Of a DNA stretch of 40,175 nt, positions 1 to 6,714 are shown piece after piece. The stretch covers positions 1 through 40,175 of the forward strand of contig JAFRAB010000051.1 in NCBI GenBank assembly GCA_017405675.1, read 5' to 3'. Numbering within the stretch: the stretch's first letter is position 1; every line of letters starts with the position of its first letter. The stretch comes from Erysipelotrichaceae bacterium. Lineage in GTDB: Bacteria > Bacillota_I > Bacilli_A > Erysipelotrichales > Erysipelotrichaceae. The position numbers were made by a program, and so were the translations under genes. A model generated the notes under the pieces. It saw only the letters and a list, made by a program, of their open reading frames with translations. It was not told the DNA's origin and made no database searches.

Positions 1-305
1 ATCATCACCATCACCACCATCATCATGGAGAAGATGATGATGACGAAGACGAGATCTTCAAGAATCTTATCATCAGACCTGAGCATGTCTTTACTGAAGA
101 AGAACTTGGTGAGATCTTCAAAACAATGGAACCTGACATCATCCGTGTTAAGGGATATGTCAACGGTGAAGAAGGAACTCTTTACTTTAACTATGTTCTG
201 AATGAATATCATGTTTATTACGGACCAAAGAGAGAAGATACACTGGTATCAGTTATCGGTACTGTCATTAATGAAGACAGAATGAACGAGGTTTTCCATG
301 GCTAA
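1..305 (+). CDS. CobW family GTPase, C-terminal part (5' truncated by window edge)
   Basis: The open frame enters from the left edge with codons starting at base 3 and ends at TAA 303-305, leaving 100 residues. It begins with eight consecutive histidines, then an acidic run (GEDDDDEDE), then a compact domain containing IRVKGYVNGEEG and VIGTVINEDRMNEVF. This is the usual build of COG0523/CobW metallochaperone GTPases: a G domain, a His/acidic metal-binding linker, and a CobW_C domain in which the R(V/A)KG motif is typical. The GTPase domain itself lies outside the window. The family delivers or senses metals such as zinc or cobalt; which metal cannot be told here. The gene overlaps the next start codon by 8 bases, so the two are probably translationally coupled. 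Confidence 0.85.
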   Translation, partial: HHHHHHHHGEDDDDEDEIFKNLIIRPEHVFTEEELGEIFKTMEPDIIRVKGYVNGEEGTLYFNYVLNEYHVYYGPKREDTLVSVIGTVINEDRMNEVFHG

Positions 306-1230
306 AATGAAGCCTCTGTATGTGTTCAGCGGATTTCTGGATGCCGGTAAGACAACTGCCATAAAGGAAAGTCTGCTTGATCCGCAGTTCAATCAGGGAG
401 AAACAACGCTGATAATTGCTTTTGAACAGGGCGATGAAGAATACGATGAAGATTTTCTGTTCAATGCCAATGCCTATGTTGTATACCTTGATGATATTAA
501 GGAACTGGATAAGAAGAAAATCGATGAACTTGATGATGAGTATTATCCTGACAGGATCATTCTTGAACTGAACGGCATGCAGGATGATCAGGAACTGTTC
601 CGGAAAGACGGTTCTTCAAACTGGCTGGTAGTTGACTATCTGACCTTTTTCGATGCTACGGTTCTGAAGAACCAGATGCTTAACATGCGTCAGTTTGTCT
701 ATAACCATGTTATCGATTCAGCCATCTGTTACATCAACAGATGTAACGGTCAGGACCTGATGTATTTCAGAAATAACCTGAAAGGCATAAACCGCAACAT
801 GATGGTCGTATTCCTGGATATGGACAGCAAGATGATCAAGATCGAACGGCAGATGTTTGATACCACTAAGCCGCTTAACATTGAAGACAATGACTATGGT
901 TTATGGTACATAGACGCTGTTGATGATCCGGAAAAATACAACGGCTGTGAGGTAACGCTGAAGGTTAAGCACCTCGAGACGCTCAGAGAATATGAAAATG
1001 TCTGCATAATGGGCAGGGAAGCAATGGTATGCTGTTCAAATGACCTGCAGCAGATCGGGTTAACCTGTACGGATGTTGACCCTCGGATCGTTGAAGACGG
1101 GAAATGGTATTATCTGAAAGGTAAGCTGAAGACTATTGACGATGAGCAGGGTGGCAGAACGGTAATTCTGAATACTGCAAGCGTCATTGAAGCCTCGGCT
1201 CCTGAAGATGAATATGTAAATTTTAATTAA
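298..1230 (+). CDS. CobW-like GTPase fused to a TIGR03943/DUF1980-like C-terminal domain
   Basis: This 310-residue protein starts inside the end of the preceding CobW gene. The N-terminal half is a divergent COG0523 G domain: the P-loop reads FSGFLDAGKTT near residue 10, where the family usually has GFLGAGKTT. The family CxCC metal motif is absent, and NKxD is replaced by a sequence around INRCNGQD. The last roughly 110 residues do not resemble CobW_C. They match the soluble domain of TIGR03943/DUF1980 (YcgQ-type) proteins: DDPEKYNGCEVTLKVK, then GREAMVCCSNDLQQIGL, then DGKWYYLKGKL, ending in the A-x-E-x-YVNF type tail. DUF1980 proteins often sit beside CobW GTPases, so this looks like a fusion of two partners. 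A role in metal homeostasis is inferred from family and context. Confidence 0.75.
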   Translation: MAKMKPLYVFSGFLDAGKTTAIKESLLDPQFNQGETTLIIAFEQGDEEYDEDFLFNANAYVVYLDDIKELDKKKIDELDDEYYPDRIILELNGMQDDQELFRKDGSSNWLVVDYLTFFDATVLKNQMLNMRQFVYNHVIDSAICYINRCNGQDLMYFRNNLKGINRNMMVVFLDMDSKMIKIERQMFDTTKPLNIEDNDYGLWYIDAVDDPEKYNGCEVTLKVKHLETLREYENVCIMGREAMVCCSNDLQQIGLTCTDVDPRIVEDGKWYYLKGKLKTIDDEQGGRTVILNTASVIEASAPEDEYVNFN

Positions 1231-1232
1231 AT

Positions 1233-1269
1233 AAAACTTAAACAGGCTTTTCGTCTGTTTAGTTTTAAT
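1233..1269 (+). terminator. Rho-independent terminator after the CobW pair
   Basis: A long A/T-rich hairpin begins 3 bases after the stop codon: AAAACTTAAACAG pairs with CTGTTTAGTTTT with one bulged base, around a short loop. It is followed by AATTTT. Confidence 0.7.
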
Positions 1270-1283
1270 TTTGGAGGATCTTT

Positions 1284-2258
1284 ATGATTGATGGAAAAGT
1301 AAACTATGGGGTAGTTTCAACGGCTGGTATTGCACCGCGTTTCATCAGTGCATCCAGGTGTACTGATAACAGCATTTTTACTGCTGTTGCCTCACGTGAG
1401 GCTGATAAAGCCAGAGCATTTGCTCAAGAGAACGGACTGACAAAATACTATGGTTCCTATCAGGAACTTTACGATGATCCTGATATTGATGCTGTGTATA
1501 TCCCAACGGTCAATCTTACCCATTATCAATGTGCCAAAGATGCTCTTAATGCCGGCAAACATGTTATTGTTGAGAAACCGATGGTAATGTACAGATGGCA
1601 GGCTGAGGAACTGTTTGCCCTGGCTAAGGAAAAGAAACTGTTTATTACCGAAGCCATAAAGGTACTGTATCTTCCGCTGATTCAGAAAGTTAAATCCATA
1701 ATTGATTCTGGTAGATATGGAAAAATCCGCTTCATGGAATTCAAGCAGTCATATGTAAGCGGTCGCTATAACAGCGGATGGATGAAACAGAAGGAAATGG
1801 GCGGCGGCCTGATATATGGCAATGAAGCTTATTTCCTGTCTCTCTGTGATTATCTGTGCGGTGGGGTCAGAGATTACAGAACCCTGGTAACCTATGGCGA
1901 TTTCAGTGTTGAAAACCAGCTTTGTGTTTCATTACTGCTGAATGGCAACATACTGGCTACCAGCTGTGTATCAAGTGAAGTACTTTTTGATAACGGCCTT
2001 ACCATATATATGGAAAAAGGACGCATCGTTATTCCTGATTACTGGAAAGCCAGAAAGGCCTATGTATATGTGGATGGCAAACTGACAACGACACTTGACC
2101 ATCCGGTTGAATATGAAATGCAGTATGAACTGCAGCACTTCAGTGACTGTATCATCAGCGGTAAAATATATTCCGATGTTACCAGCCCGCAGCTGTCATT
2201 GAGAAATATTGAAATATGCGAACATCTGCTGCAGCAGCGCGATGAATGCATCAGATGA
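1284..2258 (+). CDS. Gfo/Idh/MocA family NAD(P)-dependent oxidoreductase
   Basis: The product has 324 residues, normal length for the family. The N-terminal Rossmann fold shows YGVVSTAGIAPRFI (the STAxIA variant of the dinucleotide-binding turn), then DDPDIDAVYIPT and AGKHVIVEKPM, the last holding the conserved EKP lysine that contacts nicotinamide and substrate. The C-terminal half is the usual beta-sheet substrate domain, with GGGLIYGNEAYFLSL. Such enzymes oxidise or reduce sugars, inositols or dihydrodiols; the substrate cannot be deduced. GGAGG at 1273-1277 lies well placed before ATG 1284. It stands alone between the terminator at 1233-1269 and the copper promoter at 2270, so it is probably a single-gene unit. 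Confidence 0.85.
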   Translation: MIDGKVNYGVVSTAGIAPRFISASRCTDNSIFTAVASREADKARAFAQENGLTKYYGSYQELYDDPDIDAVYIPTVNLTHYQCAKDALNAGKHVIVEKPMVMYRWQAEELFALAKEKKLFITEAIKVLYLPLIQKVKSIIDSGRYGKIRFMEFKQSYVSGRYNSGWMKQKEMGGGLIYGNEAYFLSLCDYLCGGVRDYRTLVTYGDFSVENQLCVSLLLNGNILATSCVSSEVLFDNGLTIYMEKGRIVIPDYWKARKAYVYVDGKLTTTLDHPVEYEMQYELQHFSDCIISGKIYSDVTSPQLSLRNIEICEHLLQQRDECIR

Positions 2259-2269
2259 TAGCAAATCGT

Positions 2270-2298
2270 TTGACGCTGAAAGACTAAAACTCTATAAT
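2270..2298 (+). promoter_or_regulatory. Sigma-A type promoter of the copper operon
   Basis: TTGACG (2270-2275), a 17-base spacer and TATAAT (2293-2298) give a near-perfect vegetative promoter, about 50 bases upstream of copA. The putative copper operator immediately follows. Confidence 0.85.
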
Positions 2299-2304
2299 AA
2301 CAAT

Positions 2305-2332
2305 ATAGGGTAGGGGGGTATGTTTACCCTTA
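2305..2332 (+). promoter_or_regulatory. Probable CsoR operator upstream of copA
   Basis: Just downstream of the -10 box lies an inverted repeat, AGGGTA (2307-2312) and TACCCT (2325-2330), around GGGGGGTATGTT. G-tract pseudo-palindromes ending in GGGGTA are the known recognition style of CsoR copper repressors, and a csoR gene lies at the end of the operon. Binding here would cover the start of transcription. Assignment rests on pattern and context. Confidence 0.7.
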
Positions 2333-2348
2333 TAAGGAATTTGGAAAA

Positions 2349-4880
2349 ATGGAACAGTATTTAGTTACAGGAATGAGCTGTGCAGCCTGTCAGGCACGCG
2401 TTGAAAAAGCCGTCAGCAATGTTCCGGGCGTAACATCATGCTCGGTATCGCTGCTGACAAATTCAATGGGTGTTGAAGGCAGTGCCAGTCCGCAGGATAT
2501 TATAAAAGCAGTTGAAAATGCCGGTTATGGGGCCAGTCCTAAAAACGCTGTAAAACAGGAAAACAATCTGGCTGCTGAAGAAGAAGCCCTGAAAGACAGA
2601 GAATCACCGGTTTTGAAAAAGAGACTGATATGGTCAGTCGGCTTTTTAGCCGTGCTGATGTATTTTTCAATGGGACATAAAATGCTTAACTGGCCGGTCC
2701 CGTCATTTCTGGCTGGGAATCATGTTTCTCTGGCCATAACTGAAATGTTACTGGCCATAATCGTAATGATCATAAATCATAAATTCTATACCTCCGGTTT
2801 CAGTTCACTGCTGCATGGGGCTCCGAATATGGATACTCTTGTTGCCATGGGGTCAGCCGCTTCATTTGTATACAGTCTGGCGGAGTTATACATGATGTCA
2901 GCAGCCGTAATGAATGGTGACATGGAAAAAGCCATGAGCTATCATCATAATCTGTATTTTGAATCGGCAGCCATGATCGTAGCCCTTATAACAGTCGGTA
3001 AGCTTCTTGAAGCCATCAGTAAAGGCAGAACGACCAATGCTCTTAAGAGTCTTCTGAAACTGGCTCCTGAAAAAGCCGTTATTCTTGTCGGTGATACAGA
3101 AAAAGAAGTAGAAATAGGAATGGTTAATGTCGGCGATATCTTTGTTGTCAGACCTGGTGAAAACATACCGGTTGACGGTATTATCATTGAAGGCCACAGC
3201 GCTGTAAATGAAGCTGCTCTGACAGGCGAAAGCATACCGGTCGATAAGATGGAAGGGGATCTTGTTTCAGCTGCCACAATCAACCAGGAAGGCTATTTCA
3301 AAGCCAGGGCAACCAGAGTAGGACAGGATACAACCCTGTCACAGATCATAAAAATGGTTTCTGATGCCAGTGCTACGAAAGCACCGATTGCCAGAATAGC
3401 CGATAAGGTATCAGGTGTATTTGTTCCTGCTGTTCTGGGAATTTCTGTTGTGACACTGATTGGCTGGCTGCTGGCTGGAAAGCCTTTCAGCTTTGCAATT
3501 GCCCGTGCCATTTCCGTTCTTGTCATATCATGTCCCTGTGCGTTGGGACTGGCTACTCCTGTTGCCATAATGGTTGGAAACGGTGTAGGAGCCAAAAACG
3601 GTATTCTGTTCAAGACGGCACAGGCACTTGAAGAGACCGGGAAAACAGATATAGTTGTGCTTGATAAGACAGGTACTATCACAAATGGTGAACCTGTTGT
3701 TACAGATATAATTCCGGCAGATGGATATGATCAGGAATATCTGCTGCAGCTGGCAGTAGACCTTGAAGCCAGAAGCGAACATCCTCTGGCTAAGGCCATA
3801 GTTAATTACGGAGCTGAAAAAGGCTATAAGGAACAGCCTGTTACTGATTTCCAGGCCTTGCCTGGCAATGGTATAAAAGGTAACCGTAAAGATGAACATC
3901 TGTTAGCCGGTTCATTTAAATACATAAAGCAGCAGGTAACTGTTGGCGGTGATGTTGAAAAAGCCTATGAACAGCTCGCGGATGAAGGAAAAACACCGCT
4001 TCTGTTTACTTCTGACGGCAGGTTGACAGGTATGATAGCAGTTGCCGATACTGTTAAGAAGGATTCTCCTGAAGCTATAAAGCAGCTGCAGGAAATGGGT
4101 ATCAAGGTGGTCATGCTGACAGGCGATAATAAGAAAACGGCTGCTGCCATCGGTGCAACAGCAGGCGTAGATAAAGTAGTTGCTCAGGTGCTTCCTGACG
4201 GTAAGCGGAAAGTAATCACTCAGCTTCAGCAATACGGTAAGGTAGCTATGGTAGGAGATGGCATTAACGATGCACCGGCTCTTACTTCAGCCGATCTGGG
4301 AATCGCCATCGGCGCCGGCAGTGATGTTGCTATAGATGCAGCTGATGTTGTGCTGATGAAATCAAATCTGCTGGATGTTCCGGCAGCTATCAGACTGTCA
4401 AAACATACGCTTACAAACATTCACCAGAATCTGTTCTGGGCATTCTTCTACAACGTTATCTGCATACCGCTGGCAATTGGTCTTTATCAGGCGTTATTTA
4501 AGGTAAACTGGCAGATGACTCCTATGCTTGGAGCTGCTGCCATGAGCCTTTCCAGCTTCACGGTATGTACAAATGCACTCAGGCTGAATCTGGCAGACAT
4601 TTACAATTCAACAGTCAGGAACAATAAGAAAAACATAGATATTGAAATTGAATTACAGGAGGAAACAAATATGGAAAAAACAGTAAGAATTGAAGGAATG
4701 ATGTGCCCTCATTGCGAGGCAACAGTTAAGAAAGCTCTGGAAAAGATCGAGGGCGTAGTCAGCGCTGAGGTTTCTCATGAAAAAGGAACTGCTGTTGTAA
4801 CAATGAGCACAGATGTAGCAGACGAAGTCTTAAAGAACGCTGTAGAGGAAAAGGACTACACTGTAACCGGAATAGAATAA
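2349..4880 (+). CDS. copA: Copper-exporting P1B-type ATPase with C-terminal CopZ-like domain
   Basis: The 843-residue protein pumps Cu(I) out of the cytoplasm using ATP. An N-terminal heavy-metal-associated domain has GMSCAACQ with C11 and C14. A membrane region follows, with the Cu(I) channel motif SCPCALG (C395-P396-C397). The phosphorylation motif DKTGT starts at D439. The ATP-binding domain shows SEHPLAKAI (with the conserved HP) and the hinge GDGINDAPAL. After the last membrane helices, residues 775-843 form a second metal-binding domain with GMMCPHC (C786, C789). CopA proteins normally carry metal-binding domains only at the N-terminus, so a complete CopZ-like domain at the C-terminus is unusual. 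That domain has its own ribosome binding site and start (see 4671-4880). The operon promoter and operator lie directly upstream. Confidence 0.95.
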   Translation: MEQYLVTGMSCAACQARVEKAVSNVPGVTSCSVSLLTNSMGVEGSASPQDIIKAVENAGYGASPKNAVKQENNLAAEEEALKDRESPVLKKRLIWSVGFLAVLMYFSMGHKMLNWPVPSFLAGNHVSLAITEMLLAIIVMIINHKFYTSGFSSLLHGAPNMDTLVAMGSAASFVYSLAELYMMSAAVMNGDMEKAMSYHHNLYFESAAMIVALITVGKLLEAISKGRTTNALKSLLKLAPEKAVILVGDTEKEVEIGMVNVGDIFVVRPGENIPVDGIIIEGHSAVNEAALTGESIPVDKMEGDLVSAATINQEGYFKARATRVGQDTTLSQIIKMVSDASATKAPIARIADKVSGVFVPAVLGISVVTLIGWLLAGKPFSFAIARAISVLVISCPCALGLATPVAIMVGNGVGAKNGILFKTAQALEETGKTDIVVLDKTGTITNGEPVVTDIIPADGYDQEYLLQLAVDLEARSEHPLAKAIVNYGAEKGYKEQPVTDFQALPGNGIKGNRKDEHLLAGSFKYIKQQVTVGGDVEKAYEQLADEGKTPLLFTSDGRLTGMIAVADTVKKDSPEAIKQLQEMGIKVVMLTGDNKKTAAAIGATAGVDKVVAQVLPDGKRKVITQLQQYGKVAMVGDGINDAPALTSADLGIAIGAGSDVAIDAADVVLMKSNLLDVPAAIRLSKHTLTNIHQNLFWAFFYNVICIPLAIGLYQALFKVNWQMTPMLGAAAMSLSSFTVCTNALRLNLADIYNSTVRNNKKNIDIEIELQEETNMEKTVRIEGMMCPHCEATVKKALEKIEGVVSAEVSHEKGTAVVTMSTDVADEVLKNAVEEKDYTVTGIE
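4671..4880 (+). CDS. copZ: CopZ-like copper chaperone, probable internal in-frame start within copA
   Basis: A perfect AGGAGG at 4657-4662 stands 8 bases before ATG 4671, inside and in frame with copA. Translation from here gives a 69-residue protein, the usual size of free-standing CopZ chaperones. It starts MEKTVRIEGMMCPHCEATV, with the Cu(I)-binding cysteines at 12 and 15, and ends at the copA stop codon. The A-rich stretch before it encodes a hydrophilic linker (NKKNIDIEIELQEETN) that looks like former intergenic DNA read through. Either copA and copZ fused by loss of a stop codon with the copZ start kept, or the gene makes both products. A single-base error removing a copA stop is a less interesting alternative. 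Confidence 0.7.
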   Translation: MEKTVRIEGMMCPHCEATVKKALEKIEGVVSAEVSHEKGTAVVTMSTDVADEVLKNAVEEKDYTVTGIE

Positions 4881-4881
4881 T

Positions 4882-5175
4882 ATGGATAACTGCTGTACAA
4901 AACACAAACAGAGAAGTCCGGAAGAAATAAAGTCTCTCACCAACCGCCTGAACAGGATAGAAGGTCAGATCAAGGGGATCAGGAAAATGATCGAAGAAGA
5001 CCGTTACTGTGTTGATATCATTACTCAGGTCAGTTCAGTACAGGCCGCTGTGAATGCCTTTACCAAGGAACTGTTAAGCAGCCACATCAGATCATGTGTG
5101 GTTGACGATATCAAGGCCGGAAATGATGAGGCTGTTAATGAACTCTGTAACCTTCTGCAGAAAACCATGAAATGA
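4882..5175 (+). CDS. csoR: CsoR family copper-sensing transcriptional repressor
   Basis: The 97-residue all-helical DUF156 protein is standard length. The Cu(I) ligand set of CsoR is complete: C43 in RYCVDI, then H68 and C72 in SHIRSC. The family motif LNRIEGQIKGIRKMIEED is intact, and a second cysteine cluster (C4, C5) with H8 sits at the N-terminus. CsoR tetramers hold the operator when copper-free and release it on Cu(I) binding. The start codon lies one base after the copA stop, so translation is coupled. The expected target is the operator at 2305-2332, giving copper-induced autoregulation. Confidence 0.93.
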   Translation: MDNCCTKHKQRSPEEIKSLTNRLNRIEGQIKGIRKMIEEDRYCVDIITQVSSVQAAVNAFTKELLSSHIRSCVVDDIKAGNDEAVNELCNLLQKTMK

Positions 5176-5188
5176 AAGGAGGAGTTTT

Positions 5189-6244
5189 ATGGGCGACAAA
5201 AGTGTCGGACATTCAGTCAGAAAATTCCTGTTCATTGTAAAACGCAAGATCAAGAATTTCAGACTGAAGGTATCCGGCAAACCACTGTATACAAGAAAAC
5301 AATTTGATATTTTTAGCGAACTTAAGCCCGGAGACCTGATCCTGGGAAAAATGCCGATGAGCGACAGTGAACTTTATGATGTTCCAGACGGACATCGCCA
5401 CAGACCTTATCTGGTCATAAAGAAAAATAAAGACAGGGTAATCTGTCTGCAGGGATCACACCGTCAGTACAGTGATGACGGGGAAACGTTCAAGGTCAAT
5501 ATAGCTAATTTCGGGCAATATAACGGGGACACTTTTTTCAGCGTTTCCGAAAACTATGAAATACCTGTTGAAAACATTAACAAGAACATCGGCTCTCTGA
5601 CTGACAAGCAGCTAAAGGCTTTGCAGAGAATGATTATGGTAAATGATACCAGTAAAAAGTCTGCCGTTCACTTTGAAAACGTTGATAACATCTTCAAGTT
5701 TGGCGATATCGTCGATAACGGCAAAAGGCTGTTCCTTATCACAAACGATAAGAATGATGCCCTGAAGGGATACAGACTGACAGAAAAACCGATACGTAAT
5801 GCCTTTACATTTACTCTTGATAACAGGCAGATGTATACGGATTTCTACAGCTATAGAAATCTCAGGCCTGAATACATAAAACTGGTTAAGCACCTTCCGT
5901 CCAATAAGGTTTCAAATCTAAAGCGATTTGTGAGGGAAGGAGTATATGTCAGACCTGGAGATGTCATAAAGGATAATCTGGAACTGCATTATGTTTTCAA
6001 GACCGTAAAGAATGAAATATATGCCTATCCGCTGTCACGGAAGAAATTAATCAATGCCGTAAAGCTGCAGATAGGCAAAAAAGAATACTATGTAAATGTC
6101 CGACAGATCGAGAAATTCACTAATCTGCGAAGAGACAGAGTTCAGTATGTCCTGTCGGATAAGCAGATACGGCAGATCAAAGGCGAACGTAAGGAAGCCA
6201 GGGTGCCACGGGAGAAAAACAAAGGTAAAAAGAAGACATTGTGA
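5189..6244 (+). CDS. Uncharacterised protein with a MazF/PemK-like domain and two related-looking segments
   Basis: AAAGGAGG precedes ATG 5189, only 13 bases after csoR, so the gene is likely in the copper operon. The 351-residue product has a basic N-terminus. Residues about 45-150 resemble the MazF/PemK SH3-like barrel: KPGDLILGKMP, then HRHRPYLVIKKNKDRVICL, ending in IPVENINKNIGSLTDKQLKAL, which matches the closing helix of MazF proteins. Two later segments look like weaker copies: FKFGDIVDNGKRLFLITNDKN near residue 170 and VRPGDVIKDNLELHYVFKT near residue 254. The C-terminus is strongly basic (Lys/Arg rich). No antitoxin gene lies beside it. MazF proteins are endoribonucleases, but activity cannot be assumed here. 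I do not recognise a named family for the full-length protein. Confidence 0.6.
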   Translation: MGDKSVGHSVRKFLFIVKRKIKNFRLKVSGKPLYTRKQFDIFSELKPGDLILGKMPMSDSELYDVPDGHRHRPYLVIKKNKDRVICLQGSHRQYSDDGETFKVNIANFGQYNGDTFFSVSENYEIPVENINKNIGSLTDKQLKALQRMIMVNDTSKKSAVHFENVDNIFKFGDIVDNGKRLFLITNDKNDALKGYRLTEKPIRNAFTFTLDNRQMYTDFYSYRNLRPEYIKLVKHLPSNKVSNLKRFVREGVYVRPGDVIKDNLELHYVFKTVKNEIYAYPLSRKKLINAVKLQIGKKEYYVNVRQIEKFTNLRRDRVQYVLSDKQIRQIKGERKEARVPREKNKGKKKTL

Positions 6245-6260
6245 TCAATGTCTTTTTATT
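6234..6260 (+). terminator. Rho-independent terminator ending the copper operon
   Basis: AGACATTG (6234-6241), loop TGAT, CAATGTCT (6246-6253), then TTTTATT. The stop codon of the upstream gene lies in the loop. A-rich sequence on the left side means it may also stop the converging minus-strand gene. Confidence 0.85.
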
Positions 6261-6588
6261 AGTCCAGAAATATATGCTGACTGGAGAATATTTCCATGTA
6301 TTTTCTGATTTTTCTGTCGGTAAGAGAAACGGTCTCACCATCTTCATTGGTATCAACGATAAGTATGTTTCCAAAGAGAATGTCTACCAGATGTCCCTGA
6401 TAGTACAGAAAGCGGTTTGGCTGTGAACCATTGAATTTTCCTTCTTCATTTACCACAATGTCAACGTCAGAGAACAGATAGGGCATTTCAAAATTACCCT
6501 CAACCAGTTTCTGCATCTCTTTGTATCCTTTCCTGAACTCTATCAGTTCAGGCAGTTCGTGCGGTTTTACAATTATACCTTTTATCAT
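6259..6588 (-). CDS. DUF3846 domain-containing protein
   Basis: The 109-residue product opens with MIKGIIVKPHELPELIEF, continues through LQ/LVEGNFEMPYLF, VVNEEGKFNGSQPNRFLYY and DILFGNILIVDTNEDGE, and closes with SLTDRKIRKYMEIF. This series is characteristic of DUF3846, a small family of unknown function found mainly in Bacillota and their mobile elements. There is no signal peptide or membrane segment. The nearest Shine-Dalgarno-like match (AAGGA) is 12 bases from the start, so expression may be modest. It converges with the copper operon. No function can be assigned. Confidence 0.75.
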   Translation of the reverse strand: MIKGIIVKPHELPELIEFRKGYKEMQKLVEGNFEMPYLFSDVDIVVNEEGKFNGSQPNRFLYYQGHLVDILFGNILIVDTNEDGETVSLTDRKIRKYMEIFSSQHIFLD

Positions 6589-6674
6589 GACTAAACAATA
6601 TCCTTTCCATCTTTATGGTAAATTGTTTTAAATTATGTTGGTCCTGTATCAGTCTCATATTACGCTGTGGTAAA

Positions 6675-6706
6675 AGTGAAAAAAAGCGTCTCAGGTGAGA
6701 CGCTTT
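6675..6706 (-). terminator. Rho-independent terminator of the acyl-CoA synthetase gene
   Basis: AAAGCGTCTCA (6683-6693) and TGAGACGCTTT (6696-6706) form an 11-bp stem. Read on the minus strand it is followed by a run of seven T, starting 8 bases past the stop codon. Confidence 0.9.
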
Positions 6707-6714
6707 GTTATTAA

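Noticed and set aside
3..26. Eight-histidine run as a cloning tag
   Set aside because: It uses mixed CAT/CAC codons, is followed by an acidic linker and a CobW_C domain, and metal-binding His runs are normal in this family.
2898..4420. Minus-strand open frames opposite copA
   Set aside because: They lack ribosome binding sites, show no family motifs and simply mirror the codon structure of copA.
4600..4680. Programmed frameshifting as the source of free CopZ
   Set aside because: The CopZ part is in the same frame as copA and has its own ribosome binding site, so no frameshift is required.
5189..6244. Classical MazEF toxin-antitoxin locus
   Set aside because: The protein is three times too long and no small antitoxin gene lies next to it; only the fold of the first domain is similar.
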